Shown here: in pieces, positions 17,734 through 27,595 of the stretch | How positions within the stretch are numbered: the stretch's first letter is position 1 | Layout: the number at the start of each line of letters is the position of its first letter | Source: Oligoflexia bacterium | GTDB taxonomy: Bacteria; Bdellovibrionota; Bacteriovoracia; Bacteriovoracales; Bacteriovoracaceae | Length of the DNA: 64,000 nt | Direction: 5' to 3' | Assembly (NCBI GenBank): GCA_015232355.1 | Contig: JADFZW010000005.1 | Location: 156,380-220,379, forward strand | Program-made: the position numbers and the translations under genes | Notes under the pieces: generated by a model | The model's database searches: none | Seen by the model: only the letters and a program-made list of their open reading frames with translations | Told to the model about the DNA's origin: nothing

Positions 17734-20700
17734 CTATCTACATTTCGGCATCAACTTTAAAGTATTCTTATACTCTTCTGCAAGCTTTTTAAAGTCTGTA
17801 TCTTTAAGTAACATCTCCAAAGTCTCTTTATCTAGAGCATAAAGTTTTTTGATATTCTCTGGTGCATCAGCAGGAGCTTTCATTGCATCTTGAATTACAT
17901 TAACAACTTTTTCAAGATCTGAAACTGAGATCTCGAAGGCAGAGAGTGCACTCGCATACATCACTCCAAATACTCCCATTGCTTCCTCTTGTGATAATAC
18001 ATATGCTGGTTCTTCTTTTCTTACACCTAAAATCAGATTTAAACCTTGAAGTCCTAATTTAGCAGCAGAGAGTTCTTTTGCATCTAAAGTTGTTGGTAAT
18101 GTGTATTTACCAAGGAAACGAATGCTATATACTTTTGCAACATCTTCTTTCTTAGAGGAGCTAAACAAATCGTTGTTGTTAACCATGGTAATTAACTTTT
18201 GTGAGCGAGTATTATTTTTAGAAGCAGCAAAGATCATATCATCTACTTCTGTGCTAATCATATTTAAACTAACTACTCCATCGGCAACTGAACGCTTGTA
18301 CACGCACACACTATCCATTACTTTTTTTGCATCTTTCTTGAAATTTATATCATCACTCCAAGAGAAATCATAAGCCTCTTTCATAATTAATTTGTTTACC
18401 TCAATATTGTTATTAAAAGGTAAACTTAAAAAGCTGGCCACCATAGTGTTTGGTTGTTCAGGAACAACATAGCTGGTATCCAAAGCATAATCCAATTTGA
18501 ATTTCTGGCCACTCTCAGAAACAAACTCAAAAGCGTTCGCTAATTTCTCACCTGAGGTAATGTGATTTACATAATTAGAGAATGCTTCACTTATTGCTGG
18601 AAGATCGGTCAAACTATTTTGGTAATCTTCCACCAAGAAGTTACCCATATATCTTCTGGTTAGATATCTCATCGCTAACAACTTATCATACCAGATACCT
18701 CTGATAGCAATATCATATCGAGAACGAGCAAAACGAGAATCAACCTCTTTTACATCATTAAAATAGCGTCCATTCTCTCCTACCACTACCATTGGAGTAG
18801 CAACACGTTTACCATTTTCAACATTAGTCATCTCATCAAAGTATTTTCTTACTTCAGGATCAAAACAACTTCTTGGAACATATTTCATGCTATATTTTAA
18901 ATCCTCATTAAAGATATCATATAGCTTAACTACTTTTGCAATCTTATTACTGTCATCTCCTTTCTTACTTAAAGCACAGATCAAGTCAGGTGTCTTTAAG
19001 ACATCCATAAAGAAGTTTGCAATCATCAAACTGGAATCTCTTTGATCATGTAACATTTTACAAAAGTTTTTCAAGTTCTCTTTTTCCATCTCTTGTGGAC
19101 TACAACCTTTGCTAAAAAGTCCTACGCCAAACATATTAATTAAGCGCTCAGAATTTTCAAATATTGATCTTAACTTTTTAAATATGTAATTAGTATGGGC
19201 CATATTTCCTCTGGTCCCATAGTCAGTAAAATCATTTCGATTGTTTCTGAAGTAATCATATTGATAGTGAGCTTTGTATCTTCTGATATAAGCATCCGCT
19301 ATCTCTTTTAAGTTGGTACCCTCATCAAAGCGATCACAATAAGCAATCACTCCTGCCTGATGATCTGTACAGTACAAATACTCTTTAAGATCTTTGCGCT
19401 CACTTAGAGTTTGAGTCATGCTCTCATGAACATCCACAAACTCTTTATTCTTAGTTTCAACTTTTCTAGCATATCCAAATCTCAAGGCGGCAACATCATA
19501 CTTACCATATATTCCCAAATCATTTAGATTGGAGTATCCATAATCCATAATTGAGCTATATGCTGGAGCAGTCTTAGCATTGCTAAATTCAGCAGCAACA
19601 TTACTTCCGCTCTTAGATTTAATCTCCTCTATTGAATAGAAGTTATCCTTATCATATGAACCCATAAAATTATGTCGAAGTCCTAAGTTATGTCCAATCT
19701 CGTGAACCAATGTATGAACATAAAGACGTGGTAAGATTATTGTAATTAATTGTTGTTGTTGATCAAGACTTAATTCATCCCAACTCTTTAGAGTTCCATC
19801 ACTTCTTACTATTCCTGAAATATCTCTAATCCCTGGAAACTCATTTTTAGCAAGTTGAACATAGTTGATTAATTCCATTGGATCTGCAGCGATCTTTCCT
19901 AAATGTTGTAAGTGTTTCTCTTGATTAAACTCTTTTTCATTTTCAAATTGCTCTTCGGAAAATATTCGTTTACTAAAATCATCCTCTTTTCCTGCAAAAT
20001 TACTTACTACTGTTTTGTCCTTTTCATTTGCGCCTGCTTTTGCTTTTTCTCTAGCACTAATCGAAACCATTCTGGTCAAATCTTTTTTTAATTTGGCCCT
20101 TATCTTCTCTTTGCTAAAATCAGCAACATTTATAAATTGCTCTACTGGTTTAAATGATCTCTTATCTGAAAAGATCTTTTGTTCAAGCGTATCTGCAGAA
20201 ACAATGGCATTACTAATTACATTTTTCACATCACTTCCGCTTGTTATTTTACTGCTTAATAAGTTCACTTGCGTTTTATTTGCACGCTCAAATGATAGAT
20301 CTACCATCGCCTCATAAGTTGATCTCACCGACTGAATCAAAGCAGTTCCATACATATTCACACTAGCATTCACAATCTCACCGGTATTAGGATTAGCAAC
20401 ACTTGGCCCATAACCTAGAATTCCTGAGGCCAATGGTTCATCGATTAGTGTAATTATGTTGTAACGAAGATCTCCAGGTGTTACATGATTTGGATCTTTT
20501 AATTCAATCTTTAGTCCTGTTTCCGCCTCGGCCAGACCAGCATTTACTCTGTTGATTGCTTCATAGCTAGCTTTCTTGAAGATTTCATTTTCTGGTTTAT
20601 TAAATGAATCACTTAAATAATATGTTATAACTCCCCTCTTAGGATTCCATCTATTCATTAAAAATTTATAATTTGCTCTCTCATTATCGTAGATATTATC

Positions 20701-21492
20701 TAAAATCTCTTTTCCACTAGTAAAGTAACCAAAGGTATAATGATCATCTTCTGGATAATCAATTGCTTTATAGTCAGTAGAAGTTAGCTTATCTAATTTT
20801 ACTAGAGAATAAAAATAACGAACTTTAAAACCCGCTTTACTTAATGTCTCAATGTTAGTTGCCAAACATCTCATATCAGAGGCCAATTTATATGTTTTTT
20901 CTAGTTCAACATTAAAGACATCATTTTTTATTTCAAAATTTACTAATGCTGTTGAAACTGGAATCATGCAATCTGCATCCAAATTGAATAACTCTAAGTT
21001 AACTTCATTTACTTTGAGATTTGCCAAATCTGGTTTAAAAAAGCGTTTGCCATCCCAATTTATTTCTATGTTTTCCTCTTCTTTATTTAAGCACTCACCA
21101 TTATCATTGGTTGCACATCTATAATCAGAGTAGGTGGCGGGAATAGTTAGAACAGGTGTATTGTTTAGAGGATTTCCCTTATACTTATCATTTTTTTCCA
21201 ACTCATAAACCTCTAAACCCTCTTTGGTAAATTTAAACTTTACCAATTTTTCATCTCCCTTAAAGTAGGGATTAAAAGCAGATAGTTCTCTTGGAGCTCC
21301 CAGCGATGATGGTACATATAAAAAAACACTCTCAGTATCAATCACGCTTTTGCTCATTTGCTCCGGAGCTTTATAAACCTCCTTATAAGCTCGATCTTTG
21401 GCACATGAAGAAACTAGCAATATTCCCGCCAGTCCTAAAATAATCAAAACAATTTGTTCTTTAGTTAATAAGATTTTATTTCTATCCATCAT
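17734..21492 (-). CDS. Large zinc metalloprotease lipoprotein (metzincin)
   Basis: This 1252-residue protein has a lipoprotein signal peptide (lipobox LLVSSC, Cys about 30). At about residues 597-607 it carries HEIGHNLGLRH, the full HExxHxxGxxH zinc-binding motif, followed by SSIMDYGYS (about 645), a proper Met-turn. It is therefore a catalytically complete metzincin. The N-terminal 450 residues are a beta-rich prodomain-like region; the C-terminal 500 are mainly helical. It matches the family annotated as zinc-dependent metalloprotease lipoproteins in predatory and related bacteria. The start ATG has AAGGGG upstream. It lies in an operon between an anchored barrel protein and a TPR-like protein, which suggests an envelope-remodelling complex. 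Confidence 0.85.
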   Translation of the reverse strand: MMDRNKILLTKEQIVLIILGLAGILLVSSCAKDRAYKEVYKAPEQMSKSVIDTESVFLYVPSSLGAPRELSAFNPYFKGDEKLVKFKFTKEGLEVYELEKNDKYKGNPLNNTPVLTIPATYSDYRCATNDNGECLNKEEENIEINWDGKRFFKPDLANLKVNEVNLELFNLDADCMIPVSTALVNFEIKNDVFNVELEKTYKLASDMRCLATNIETLSKAGFKVRYFYSLVKLDKLTSTDYKAIDYPEDDHYTFGYFTSGKEILDNIYDNERANYKFLMNRWNPKRGVITYYLSDSFNKPENEIFKKASYEAINRVNAGLAEAETGLKIELKDPNHVTPGDLRYNIITLIDEPLASGILGYGPSVANPNTGEIVNASVNMYGTALIQSVRSTYEAMVDLSFERANKTQVNLLSSKITSGSDVKNVISNAIVSADTLEQKIFSDKRSFKPVEQFINVADFSKEKIRAKLKKDLTRMVSISAREKAKAGANEKDKTVVSNFAGKEDDFSKRIFSEEQFENEKEFNQEKHLQHLGKIAADPMELINYVQLAKNEFPGIRDISGIVRSDGTLKSWDELSLDQQQQLITIILPRLYVHTLVHEIGHNLGLRHNFMGSYDKDNFYSIEEIKSKSGSNVAAEFSNAKTAPAYSSIMDYGYSNLNDLGIYGKYDVAALRFGYARKVETKNKEFVDVHESMTQTLSERKDLKEYLYCTDHQAGVIAYCDRFDEGTNLKEIADAYIRRYKAHYQYDYFRNNRNDFTDYGTRGNMAHTNYIFKKLRSIFENSERLINMFGVGLFSKGCSPQEMEKENLKNFCKMLHDQRDSSLMIANFFMDVLKTPDLICALSKKGDDSNKIAKVVKLYDIFNEDLKYSMKYVPRSCFDPEVRKYFDEMTNVENGKRVATPMVVVGENGRYFNDVKEVDSRFARSRYDIAIRGIWYDKLLAMRYLTRRYMGNFLVEDYQNSLTDLPAISEAFSNYVNHITSGEKLANAFEFVSESGQKFKLDYALDTSYVVPEQPNTMVASFLSLPFNNNIEVNKLIMKEAYDFSWSDDINFKKDAKKVMDSVCVYKRSVADGVVSLNMISTEVDDMIFAASKNNTRSQKLITMVNNNDLFSSSKKEDVAKVYSIRFLGKYTLPTTLDAKELSAAKLGLQGLNLILGVRKEEPAYVLSQEEAMGVFGVMYASALSAFEISVSDLEKVVNVIQDAMKAPADAPENIKKLYALDKETLEMLLKDTDFKKLAEEYKNTLKLMPKCR

Positions 21493-21523
21493 ACGTTCGC
21501 CCCTTGACTTGAATTAATTGAAA

Positions 21524-22633
21524 TTAAAAAGTGTAGGTTACTCCTAAGGAGAGAGTTCCCTTCTCCTCATTTAGTAATTTATAATTGCTATCACTTCCAT
21601 TTGCTTTATATAGAGCATCTCCATAGATCAACTCCATGGCCACGCCCAACTGTTCTGTAATGGTTCCATTTATAAAATATCTATTCTCATAATTTGGAAT
21701 TCTTCGATTATATCTATAGCTCCAAGTATCTACCAAAGAGAGCATTGAACCTAGTTCTAAAACTTCCCAAGGTCTATAACTTAGAACGAATTTATTCTTT
21801 ATTGAGTAACTAGTGTTCATCTGGCTATTTACATCAGTAGTATAGCGATGAAAGTTTTTCGCAAATGATGGAGCATAGGCAAATGTCACATATCTTAATC
21901 CAATCATAGCTAAATCAAAAGAGATTGCTGGTCCAACTCCGATAGAAGTTATTAAGGTTTTATCATTTCTAGATTCATTACTAAGAGGAATTATTGCTGA
22001 ACTTTTAGCTGATACTCTTATATAATTACCAAGAGAGAAAAGTTTTTTAACTATATAAAAAGCAGAGTCATTTAATTTTTGTTCTCTATCTTTATTTAAA
22101 TCCTTACTAAAACTTGATTCCAAACCTACAATTACATCATAAGGAAATTTTCCCTCAATATTAAACACAAAGTCTGCACTTGCAGAGTATTGATATGATG
22201 AAAATCTATATAAATTTGAATTAGCAACAGCACTAAAGGTTGCAGTAATTATTTTTTCTTGTGGCCCTGATGTTACATTTACAACAGGTCCAGAGGTTGA
22301 TATTGAATTTTCTTTCTCTTTTTCTTTTTCTTTTTCTGTCTCTTTCTCTGTACTAACAATAATCTGCTCAACCGTTTTGATTTGATCGAGTGTTTTTACT
22401 TTTTTTAGGGGTTCTTTGTTTGTATCATCTTTTTTAATAGCAGTGTTATCAGTATCAGTATCAGTAACTTTATTAGTGACTGTATCTGGGTCTGTATCTG
22501 TGATAACCACTTTATTTTGAGAAGTAGGTTTTAACTTTTGAATCATCCACAGACCAGCAAACGTCAACACAATAGATGCAGACAATATCATGGTTAGAGC
22601 TAACAATTTTTTCAGTGTAAACAATTTGGTCAT
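21524..22633 (-). CDS. Inner-membrane-anchored or exported beta-barrel protein
   Basis: This 369-residue protein has an N-terminal hydrophobic helix (LALTMILSASIVLTFAGLWMI), a long charged linker (about 35-115) with DTDT and EKEKEKEKEK runs encoded by microsatellites, and a C-terminal domain of about 220 residues. That domain is built of alternating strands and ends in SLGVTYTF, the usual aromatic end of an outer-membrane barrel. It could span the periplasm from the inner membrane to the outer barrel. It is the first gene of the operon with the metzincin (31-base gap). The ribosome-binding site is AGGGGG. Confidence 0.75.
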   Translation of the reverse strand: MTKLFTLKKLLALTMILSASIVLTFAGLWMIQKLKPTSQNKVVITDTDPDTVTNKVTDTDTDNTAIKKDDTNKEPLKKVKTLDQIKTVEQIIVSTEKETEKEKEKEKENSISTSGPVVNVTSGPQEKIITATFSAVANSNLYRFSSYQYSASADFVFNIEGKFPYDVIVGLESSFSKDLNKDREQKLNDSAFYIVKKLFSLGNYIRVSAKSSAIIPLSNESRNDKTLITSIGVGPAISFDLAMIGLRYVTFAYAPSFAKNFHRYTTDVNSQMNTSYSIKNKFVLSYRPWEVLELGSMLSLVDTWSYRYNRRIPNYENRYFINGTITEQLGVAMELIYGDALYKANGSDSNYKLLNEEKGTLSLGVTYTF

Positions 22634-23083
22634 TTGACCCCCTAATATTTACTAACTAAACAACTAACAAACCTACCTAGTAGGTAATTTATGTTACTGG
22701 CGTAAGAGGGTGCAAAACATGTGCCGAAAATAACGACTACTTTGAAATTTTTTCTTCACTAATTGGATTGATTAATATGCGGCCGTATAAAAATTAGACA
22801 ATTCCTATTCTTCATTGGCCAATTTTTTTTTCATTTTTTTAATATACTATTATCTTATTCTACTCTTCTTACATTTTCTTACATCATCTTTTTGATAAAT
22901 TCTCTCCGATTTTTAAATAATTACACTCTAATTTTTTTATAAAAAAAATGTCAGAGTGACACTCAATACTTAAATCAGATGTAAGATTTAAAATCAAAAT
23001 GGCATAAAATCATTTGATCCACGGTCAAAAAGATACTATGAAACAATTACCGTAAGAAGAAAAACTGAAAAATCATTAAATCA
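22634..23083. other. 450-bp intergenic region with dyads
   Basis: No gene is seen. The left part must contain the promoter of the barrel-metzincin operon; a dyad ACCTA-CCTAG-TAGGT at 22671-22685 lies about 40 bases before its start and is a candidate operator. The middle is a T-rich tract. A longer AT-rich cruciform lies at 22924-22958. The right part leads into the 3' end of the next minus-strand gene. Confidence 0.45.
22924..22958. terminator. AT-rich hairpin/cruciform, possible terminator
   Basis: Arms CACTCT and AGAGTG enclose an inner palindrome of seven T then ATA then A-run (ATTTTTTTATAAAAAAAT). The palindrome GAGTGACACTC follows at once. As a bidirectional hairpin between minus-strand operons it may terminate transcription leaving the gene at 23084, but a regulatory site is equally possible. 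Confidence 0.35.
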
Positions 23084-23791
23084 TTAGAATTTAAAAACCT
23101 GCGCTAGGGTATCCACAAAGTTAGTATCACATTCCATAGAAAAAATTTGAGCAAAGCTATTTAAAGCAACAAAGGCATTCTTATCAGCATCTTTTTTTAC
23201 AACTTTATTAATTCTTTCTAACATTCCTTGATTGACGATCTCTACCTGTGCATACTTTTCTTTCAATACTTCCATCATCTCTTTAAAATTTATTTTACTA
23301 TCGAGATTACCATAGCACTGTTTTAATAAAAACATGGATACCACTCGATAAATGGTCTCTTCAAATGTTGAAAAAGGAAGGTGAAATTTTACTAAAGGCC
23401 TAAAGATATCTAGATGAGGGCAACCACTGGCCGCCATAATCGCTCCAAAGCAAGATAACAATCCCGTTTGAACATCAGTATTTTTACTATAAATTCTCTC
23501 TGGAGTTTGCACATAAACTTTTGCTTTTTGAAAAGAGTTTACTTCATTAAACTCATCAATTAACTCTGATAAATTTTTGGCCACTGGACAGTAGTTGTGT
23601 TCTTCTTTTTTTAAAGTACAATTTTGACAACGATTGAACTCCAATTTACTCCACTCTGGCCCCTCTGGTTTTTTACAACAATAGGATAAGTTTTGATCAT
23701 TAAATTCAATTAAATACTTTACCGTCCGACCATAATCACTTTTTTTATCATCATCAAAAACAAAATTATACTGGATAGCAAATTGTTTCAT
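23084..23791 (-). CDS. Conserved hypothetical cysteine-containing protein (DUF6901-like)
   Basis: This 235-residue cytoplasmic protein starts with a beta-rich N-terminal part (AIQYNFVFDDDKKSDYGRTVKYLIEF), then a Cys cluster (YCCKKPEGPEWSKLEFNRC, QNCTLKKEEHNYCPVAKNL) able to bind a metal. The helical C-terminal part contains TPERIYSKNTDVQTGLLSCFGAIMAASGCPHLD and FHLPFSTFEETIYRVVSMFLLKQC. I recall this arrangement in a proteobacterial family annotated DUF6901; its function is unknown. It stands alone, followed by a radical SAM gene upstream on the same strand at a 92-base distance. Confidence 0.7.
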   Translation of the reverse strand: MKQFAIQYNFVFDDDKKSDYGRTVKYLIEFNDQNLSYCCKKPEGPEWSKLEFNRCQNCTLKKEEHNYCPVAKNLSELIDEFNEVNSFQKAKVYVQTPERIYSKNTDVQTGLLSCFGAIMAASGCPHLDIFRPLVKFHLPFSTFEETIYRVVSMFLLKQCYGNLDSKINFKEMMEVLKEKYAQVEIVNQGMLERINKVVKKDADKNAFVALNSFAQIFSMECDTNFVDTLAQVFKF

Positions 23792-23883
23792 CTCTTTGTC
23801 CTTGTTAAAAACCTACCAGTGATATCTAGTGATATCTATCGATTGCTTGTTATTATTTGTTAACAAATTTAAAATATTTTGTT

Positions 23884-24834
23884 TTAGGAGAAATATTTTC
23901 CTTGAAAACTATCTCTTTTAGTCAGTTCATTAATAACAGCTATATTGATTTTATCTTTGTATGCTTTTATCCAAGATGGATAGCAAATATCATCAATGTG
24001 GCCATAACCTGCAATCTTATGGATCACCATTGATGGAGGTACTCTCTCTAAAAAATCGCAAACCAGGGATATGCTTTCATCAAAAGAAGCAAGATGATTT
24101 TTATCATATTTATCAACATTAATATTATTAAAAAACTCATTCAATCTAGTATCTTTCAATACGGTCATCAAATGAATTTTAATTCCGTTTATCTTCATAT
24201 CACCTAAATATTTGGCCATTGCAATTATCTCTTCTCTTGATTCAACAAAGGAGCCCAAGATAACATGCACACATAGATGAATTTTAGGATATCTTTGAGT
24301 TAACTCTACTGCTTGAAGAAAATCCTGATGTGTCTCCTTTCTTTCAAAAAAAAGAAGAGATTTATCATATATTGATTGCATCCCATACTCTATGGCCACA
24401 TATCTTAACATATCTGTATAGGAATTTATTAATTCAATTTTTTTCTGATCAATACAATCAGAGCGTGTGGAAATAGATAATCCAACAATATCCTTATGAG
24501 CATAAATCGCTTCATCATATATCATACTCAATTGCTCAACAGATCCGTAGGTATTGGTAAAGGATTGAAAATATGCAATGTACTTTTTTGGTTTTGCCTG
24601 TTGTTTAGATCTTGTGGAGATATTTTCAATTGTTTGTTCACTAATCGATTTAGCTACTCCAGCTTCTACTCCTATCCTAGATGAGGAGCCAAATCGATCG
24701 CAAAAAATACAACCCTTAACTCCCTTAGTTCCATCTCGATTTGGACAAGTAAGACCAGCATCTATTGAAACCTTATAGACTCGTTCTCCAAAAATACTTT
24801 GCATATGTTCATTAAATGATAAAAATCTTTCCAT
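23884..24834 (-). CDS. Radical SAM protein, TIGR01212 (YhcC) family
   Basis: This 316-residue protein has the cluster-binding motif CPNRDGTKGVKGCIFCDRFG (about 29-48), the spaced CxnCxxC pattern typical of YhcC/TIGR01212. It is followed by AYFQSFTNTYG, GLSISTRSDCI, AIEYGMQSIYD and the closing KIAGYGHIDDICYPSWIK segment seen in the family. Members are radical S-adenosylmethionine enzymes whose reaction is not settled, with length normally 300-330, so this copy is complete. It is cytoplasmic, with no partner gene nearby. Confidence 0.88.
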   Translation of the reverse strand: MERFLSFNEHMQSIFGERVYKVSIDAGLTCPNRDGTKGVKGCIFCDRFGSSSRIGVEAGVAKSISEQTIENISTRSKQQAKPKKYIAYFQSFTNTYGSVEQLSMIYDEAIYAHKDIVGLSISTRSDCIDQKKIELINSYTDMLRYVAIEYGMQSIYDKSLLFFERKETHQDFLQAVELTQRYPKIHLCVHVILGSFVESREEIIAMAKYLGDMKINGIKIHLMTVLKDTRLNEFFNNINVDKYDKNHLASFDESISLVCDFLERVPPSMVIHKIAGYGHIDDICYPSWIKAYKDKINIAVINELTKRDSFQGKYFS

Positions 24835-24999
24835 CTACAAATATTAACACTTTTACTTAAAATTTAGAAGTTGTTTAGTCAGGTAGTTTATTTGAAGCAA
24901 GAGATATTTTGAGTTTAAGAAAATTTTTATTAATGCTAAAATATTAAAATATAAGATTGAATTTTTAATATAGAACTTAACAAAACGGAAATTAAAGAT

Positions 25000-26346
25000 A
25001 TGAAAGGACTATTAGATTTTGCACTTATCTCTAGCGATAAAAAGTTAATTGCATCCATTGAAGGATTTTGCCATAAAAGTAATTACATGTTGATTAGCTG
25101 GAACAACGAGAGTGCTTTTCTCGATGCTCAAGAAGCTGAAGCAATAGAGGCAAAATTTATTATGGTCTCTGACCTAGATAGCACAACTAAAGATAGTCTT
25201 GCTCAGAAAGTACAAGTTGCCTCTCAAATGTGTCCCAATAGTTTTATCTGTTGTGTTGTAGGACAAAAGATGCCTAAAGAGGAAGCATCTTTTGTAATCA
25301 AAAGCGGTGCTGATGTAATGATGACTATCGATGAAGTTACAACAACATCTAAACTAGAATACATTTGTAATAACGTAATAAGAAGCGATTACATCCCAAT
25401 TAAGACAAGTGATTTAGAACAAGATAAGGAATTAACTTTCAACGTTTATTATTATGTTGGACAGAGAAATAAATTTCTTATTTGTGGACATGATGGCCTA
25501 GTCTTATCTGCTGATAAGTTTGAAAAGATGAAAAAGCTGGGAGAATTTTATATTAAAAGAAGCGATGTTGATAAATTCAATACCTACGTAAAGACACTCA
25601 GTTATAATAGTGAAACGGCAGTTGAAAGACGTTGTCGTTCTGAGTATCTATCACTTTGTTGGAGTTATACTGAGTTTATAATTTTATTAACTGATTATTC
25701 GCGCTTCAATTCATTCACAGAAGGAAAAGCACTTCTAGATAAGTGCAAGACATTTTCAAATAGACTAATCTCCTCTATGGCCGCGGTTAATGATTTATGG
25801 AAAATAATTAATCAACGAGTTATTAATATTTCATCTCTTGATAATATTCCTGCGGTTACCGCTTACGCTGGCCTCTTTGCTCTACAGATGGAAATCGAAA
25901 ATGTAGAGGATGTTATGTTGGCAGCACTACTCTCTGATATAAGTCTAATTTTTCAGCCCCCAGAAACAATCATTAAGCTTAAAACTACAGGAGTTGAAAA
26001 ATTATCAGCAGAAGAACAAGCAAGGTACAAGGAACATCCAGTAAACAGTTTGAAAATTGCCCTGGATAGAAAAGTTCCTATTAACAACAATATTCGAGAA
26101 ATTCTTCTTTGTACTCACGAACGGGCCGATGGAAATGGATTTCCTAAAAAAAGATTATCTGATAAGATACCTTACGAAGCATACATCGTACAATTTGCAG
26201 AAGAGTATCATAAAAACTCAATGCTCAAAGAAGGTACTACTTCAATTAATTTACAAGAGTACAATAAAATATTAATGGACTCACCGGATACTATGAGTAG
26301 ATATAAACCAACATTTGTAAATAATATAAAAAAATTGTTTACTTAG
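25000..26346 (+). CDS. Degenerate HD-GYP domain protein
   Basis: This 448-residue protein has an N-terminal receiver-like fold (about 5-120) without the usual phosphoacceptor pattern, a middle region, and a C-terminal HD-GYP-like domain (about 280-440). The HD-GYP landmarks are recognisable but altered. The site of HD reads AALLSDISLI instead of LLHDIG; the EHPVNSLKIAL helix and HERADGNGFPKKRLSDKIPYEAYIV are kept, with NGFP in place of GYP. Loss of the HD pair argues against phosphodiesterase activity, so it is more likely a c-di-GMP-responsive or scaffold protein. The ComFB-like gene lies 45 bases downstream, probably in one operon. Confidence 0.75.
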   Translation: MKGLLDFALISSDKKLIASIEGFCHKSNYMLISWNNESAFLDAQEAEAIEAKFIMVSDLDSTTKDSLAQKVQVASQMCPNSFICCVVGQKMPKEEASFVIKSGADVMMTIDEVTTTSKLEYICNNVIRSDYIPIKTSDLEQDKELTFNVYYYVGQRNKFLICGHDGLVLSADKFEKMKKLGEFYIKRSDVDKFNTYVKTLSYNSETAVERRCRSEYLSLCWSYTEFIILLTDYSRFNSFTEGKALLDKCKTFSNRLISSMAAVNDLWKIINQRVINISSLDNIPAVTAYAGLFALQMEIENVEDVMLAALLSDISLIFQPPETIIKLKTTGVEKLSAEEQARYKEHPVNSLKIALDRKVPINNNIREILLCTHERADGNGFPKKRLSDKIPYEAYIVQFAEEYHKNSMLKEGTTSINLQEYNKILMDSPDTMSRYKPTFVNNIKKLFT

Positions 26347-26391
26347 TTTTTTTATTATGTCTTTTTTGATTTTGTTTATTGGGAGGGAAAT

Positions 26392-26706
26392 ATGGATTTG
26401 ATGAATCGAGATAGAGTAAACTATGATATCGCTGATCACTCACTCTACGACGTAATAAATTACAATGAAATTGTTGTTCTCAATGTAATCAGGGAACAAT
26501 TTAATAAAGAACCAAATTTGTGCAAATGTTCTATTTGTTTAGAAGATATCTATGCACTCTCACTTAATGCACTTCCAGCACGCTACATTCAATCCTCTGG
26601 CGCTGAAAAATACACTAGTAGTATAAACTTTATAAATGAAACCGATGTTAAAGCAAAAGTTATCGATGCTATCATCAAAGTAAGAAAATTACCTAATCAC
26701 AAATAA
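26392..26706 (+). CDS. comFB: ComFB-family protein
   Basis: This 104-residue protein carries the ComFB pattern: NYNEIVVLNVIREQF, then CKCSICLEDIYALSLNALPARYIQ with the paired Cys, then a helical tail. ComFB was named for late competence in Bacillus; cyanobacterial members are reported to bind cyclic dinucleotides. The ribosome-binding site is strong (GGGAGGG). Co-location with a degenerate HD-GYP protein, and with a PilZ protein elsewhere in the window, fits a cyclic-dinucleotide network. Which dinucleotide it binds cannot be seen. Confidence 0.8.
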   Translation: MDLMNRDRVNYDIADHSLYDVINYNEIVVLNVIREQFNKEPNLCKCSICLEDIYALSLNALPARYIQSSGAEKYTSSINFINETDVKAKVIDAIIKVRKLPNHK

Positions 26707-26734
26707 AAAAATAAGAAAACAAGAAAGTAATAAA

Positions 26735-27595
26735 ATGCCACAATCAAGCTTTGACGAAGAAGAACTGCTTTTGCAACTTAAATCTGCTTTCCAATCTTAT
26801 AATCAAAAATTTCAAGCAACATCAAATTTTGCTGAACTCTCCTTTCAAGATGATAAAACTCTTTTTTCAAAATCCTATAACGACATCTACTATTCAGTAG
26901 ATGGTGCTTCCACTGAAAAAGATTGGGTCTTTCTTAAAGGAAATGATTTATACTCAAGATGGCCTCTTGATTACAGCAATAACTTTAATTACTTTAATAT
27001 TATGGAAATTGGTTTTGGGACTGGCCTTAATTTTTTACTCACTAAAATGCTTTGGAATAAATCACATACCTCCATGCTTGAAAATAAAACAAAAGTTAAA
27101 CTTAATTATATCGGAATCGAAGGACATCCCATTAATAGTGATGATCTTTTTAAAATTTACAACTCCTCTAATGATCATCAACAATATGCAAATGAATTTC
27201 ATAAAACCTATCAACAACTATTGCCATTAGAAATGCCCGCCGTAAGTAATTATTACTTCGAAAAAGAGAACATATCTCTAACTCTTTTATGGGGAAAAAT
27301 TGAAGAGATAAGTGAAATTATTTTTGCTAACAAAGTAGATAAATTGCTAACAGAAAAAATCGACAGCTGGTATTTGGATGGCTTTTCTCCTAAATGTAAT
27401 CTTGAGATGTGGAGTGATAATGTCTTTAAAATGCTTCAACAATTTACAAAAATTGGAGGAACCGCCGCTACTTATAGTGTTTCACAAATTGTTAAAGCAC
27501 AATTAATTAAAAGTGGTTTTGAAATTAAGAAAGTTCCAGGACCAAATAAGAAAAAAGAAATTTTACTAGGTAAAAAACTATCTTTTATGAAATGA
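26735..27595 (+). CDS. mnmD: MnmD-like tRNA 5-aminomethyl-2-thiouridine methyltransferase
   Basis: This 286-residue protein corresponds to the methyltransferase half of MnmC (DUF752), which completes mnm5s2U at tRNA position 34. Visible are YSVDGASTEKDWVFLKGNDLYSRW, the SAM-binding MEIGFGTGLNFLLT (about 89-102), DSWYLDGFSPKCNLEMW, and the late AATYSVSQIVKAQLIKSGFEI...PGPNKKKEILLGK. The FAD-dependent oxidase half found in E. coli MnmC is absent, so it is a stand-alone MnmD. Its 3' end overlaps the convergent flavin reductase by 18 bases. The first about 25 residues are extra compared with the family. Confidence 0.85.
   Translation: MPQSSFDEEELLLQLKSAFQSYNQKFQATSNFAELSFQDDKTLFSKSYNDIYYSVDGASTEKDWVFLKGNDLYSRWPLDYSNNFNYFNIMEIGFGTGLNFLLTKMLWNKSHTSMLENKTKVKLNYIGIEGHPINSDDLFKIYNSSNDHQQYANEFHKTYQQLLPLEMPAVSNYYFEKENISLTLLWGKIEEISEIIFANKVDKLLTEKIDSWYLDGFSPKCNLEMWSDNVFKMLQQFTKIGGTAATYSVSQIVKAQLIKSGFEIKKVPGPNKKKEILLGKKLSFMK

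Noticed and set aside
22310..22350. Phase-variable tract in the barrel gene
   Set aside because: The unit length is six, so slippage keeps the frame and cannot switch the gene off.
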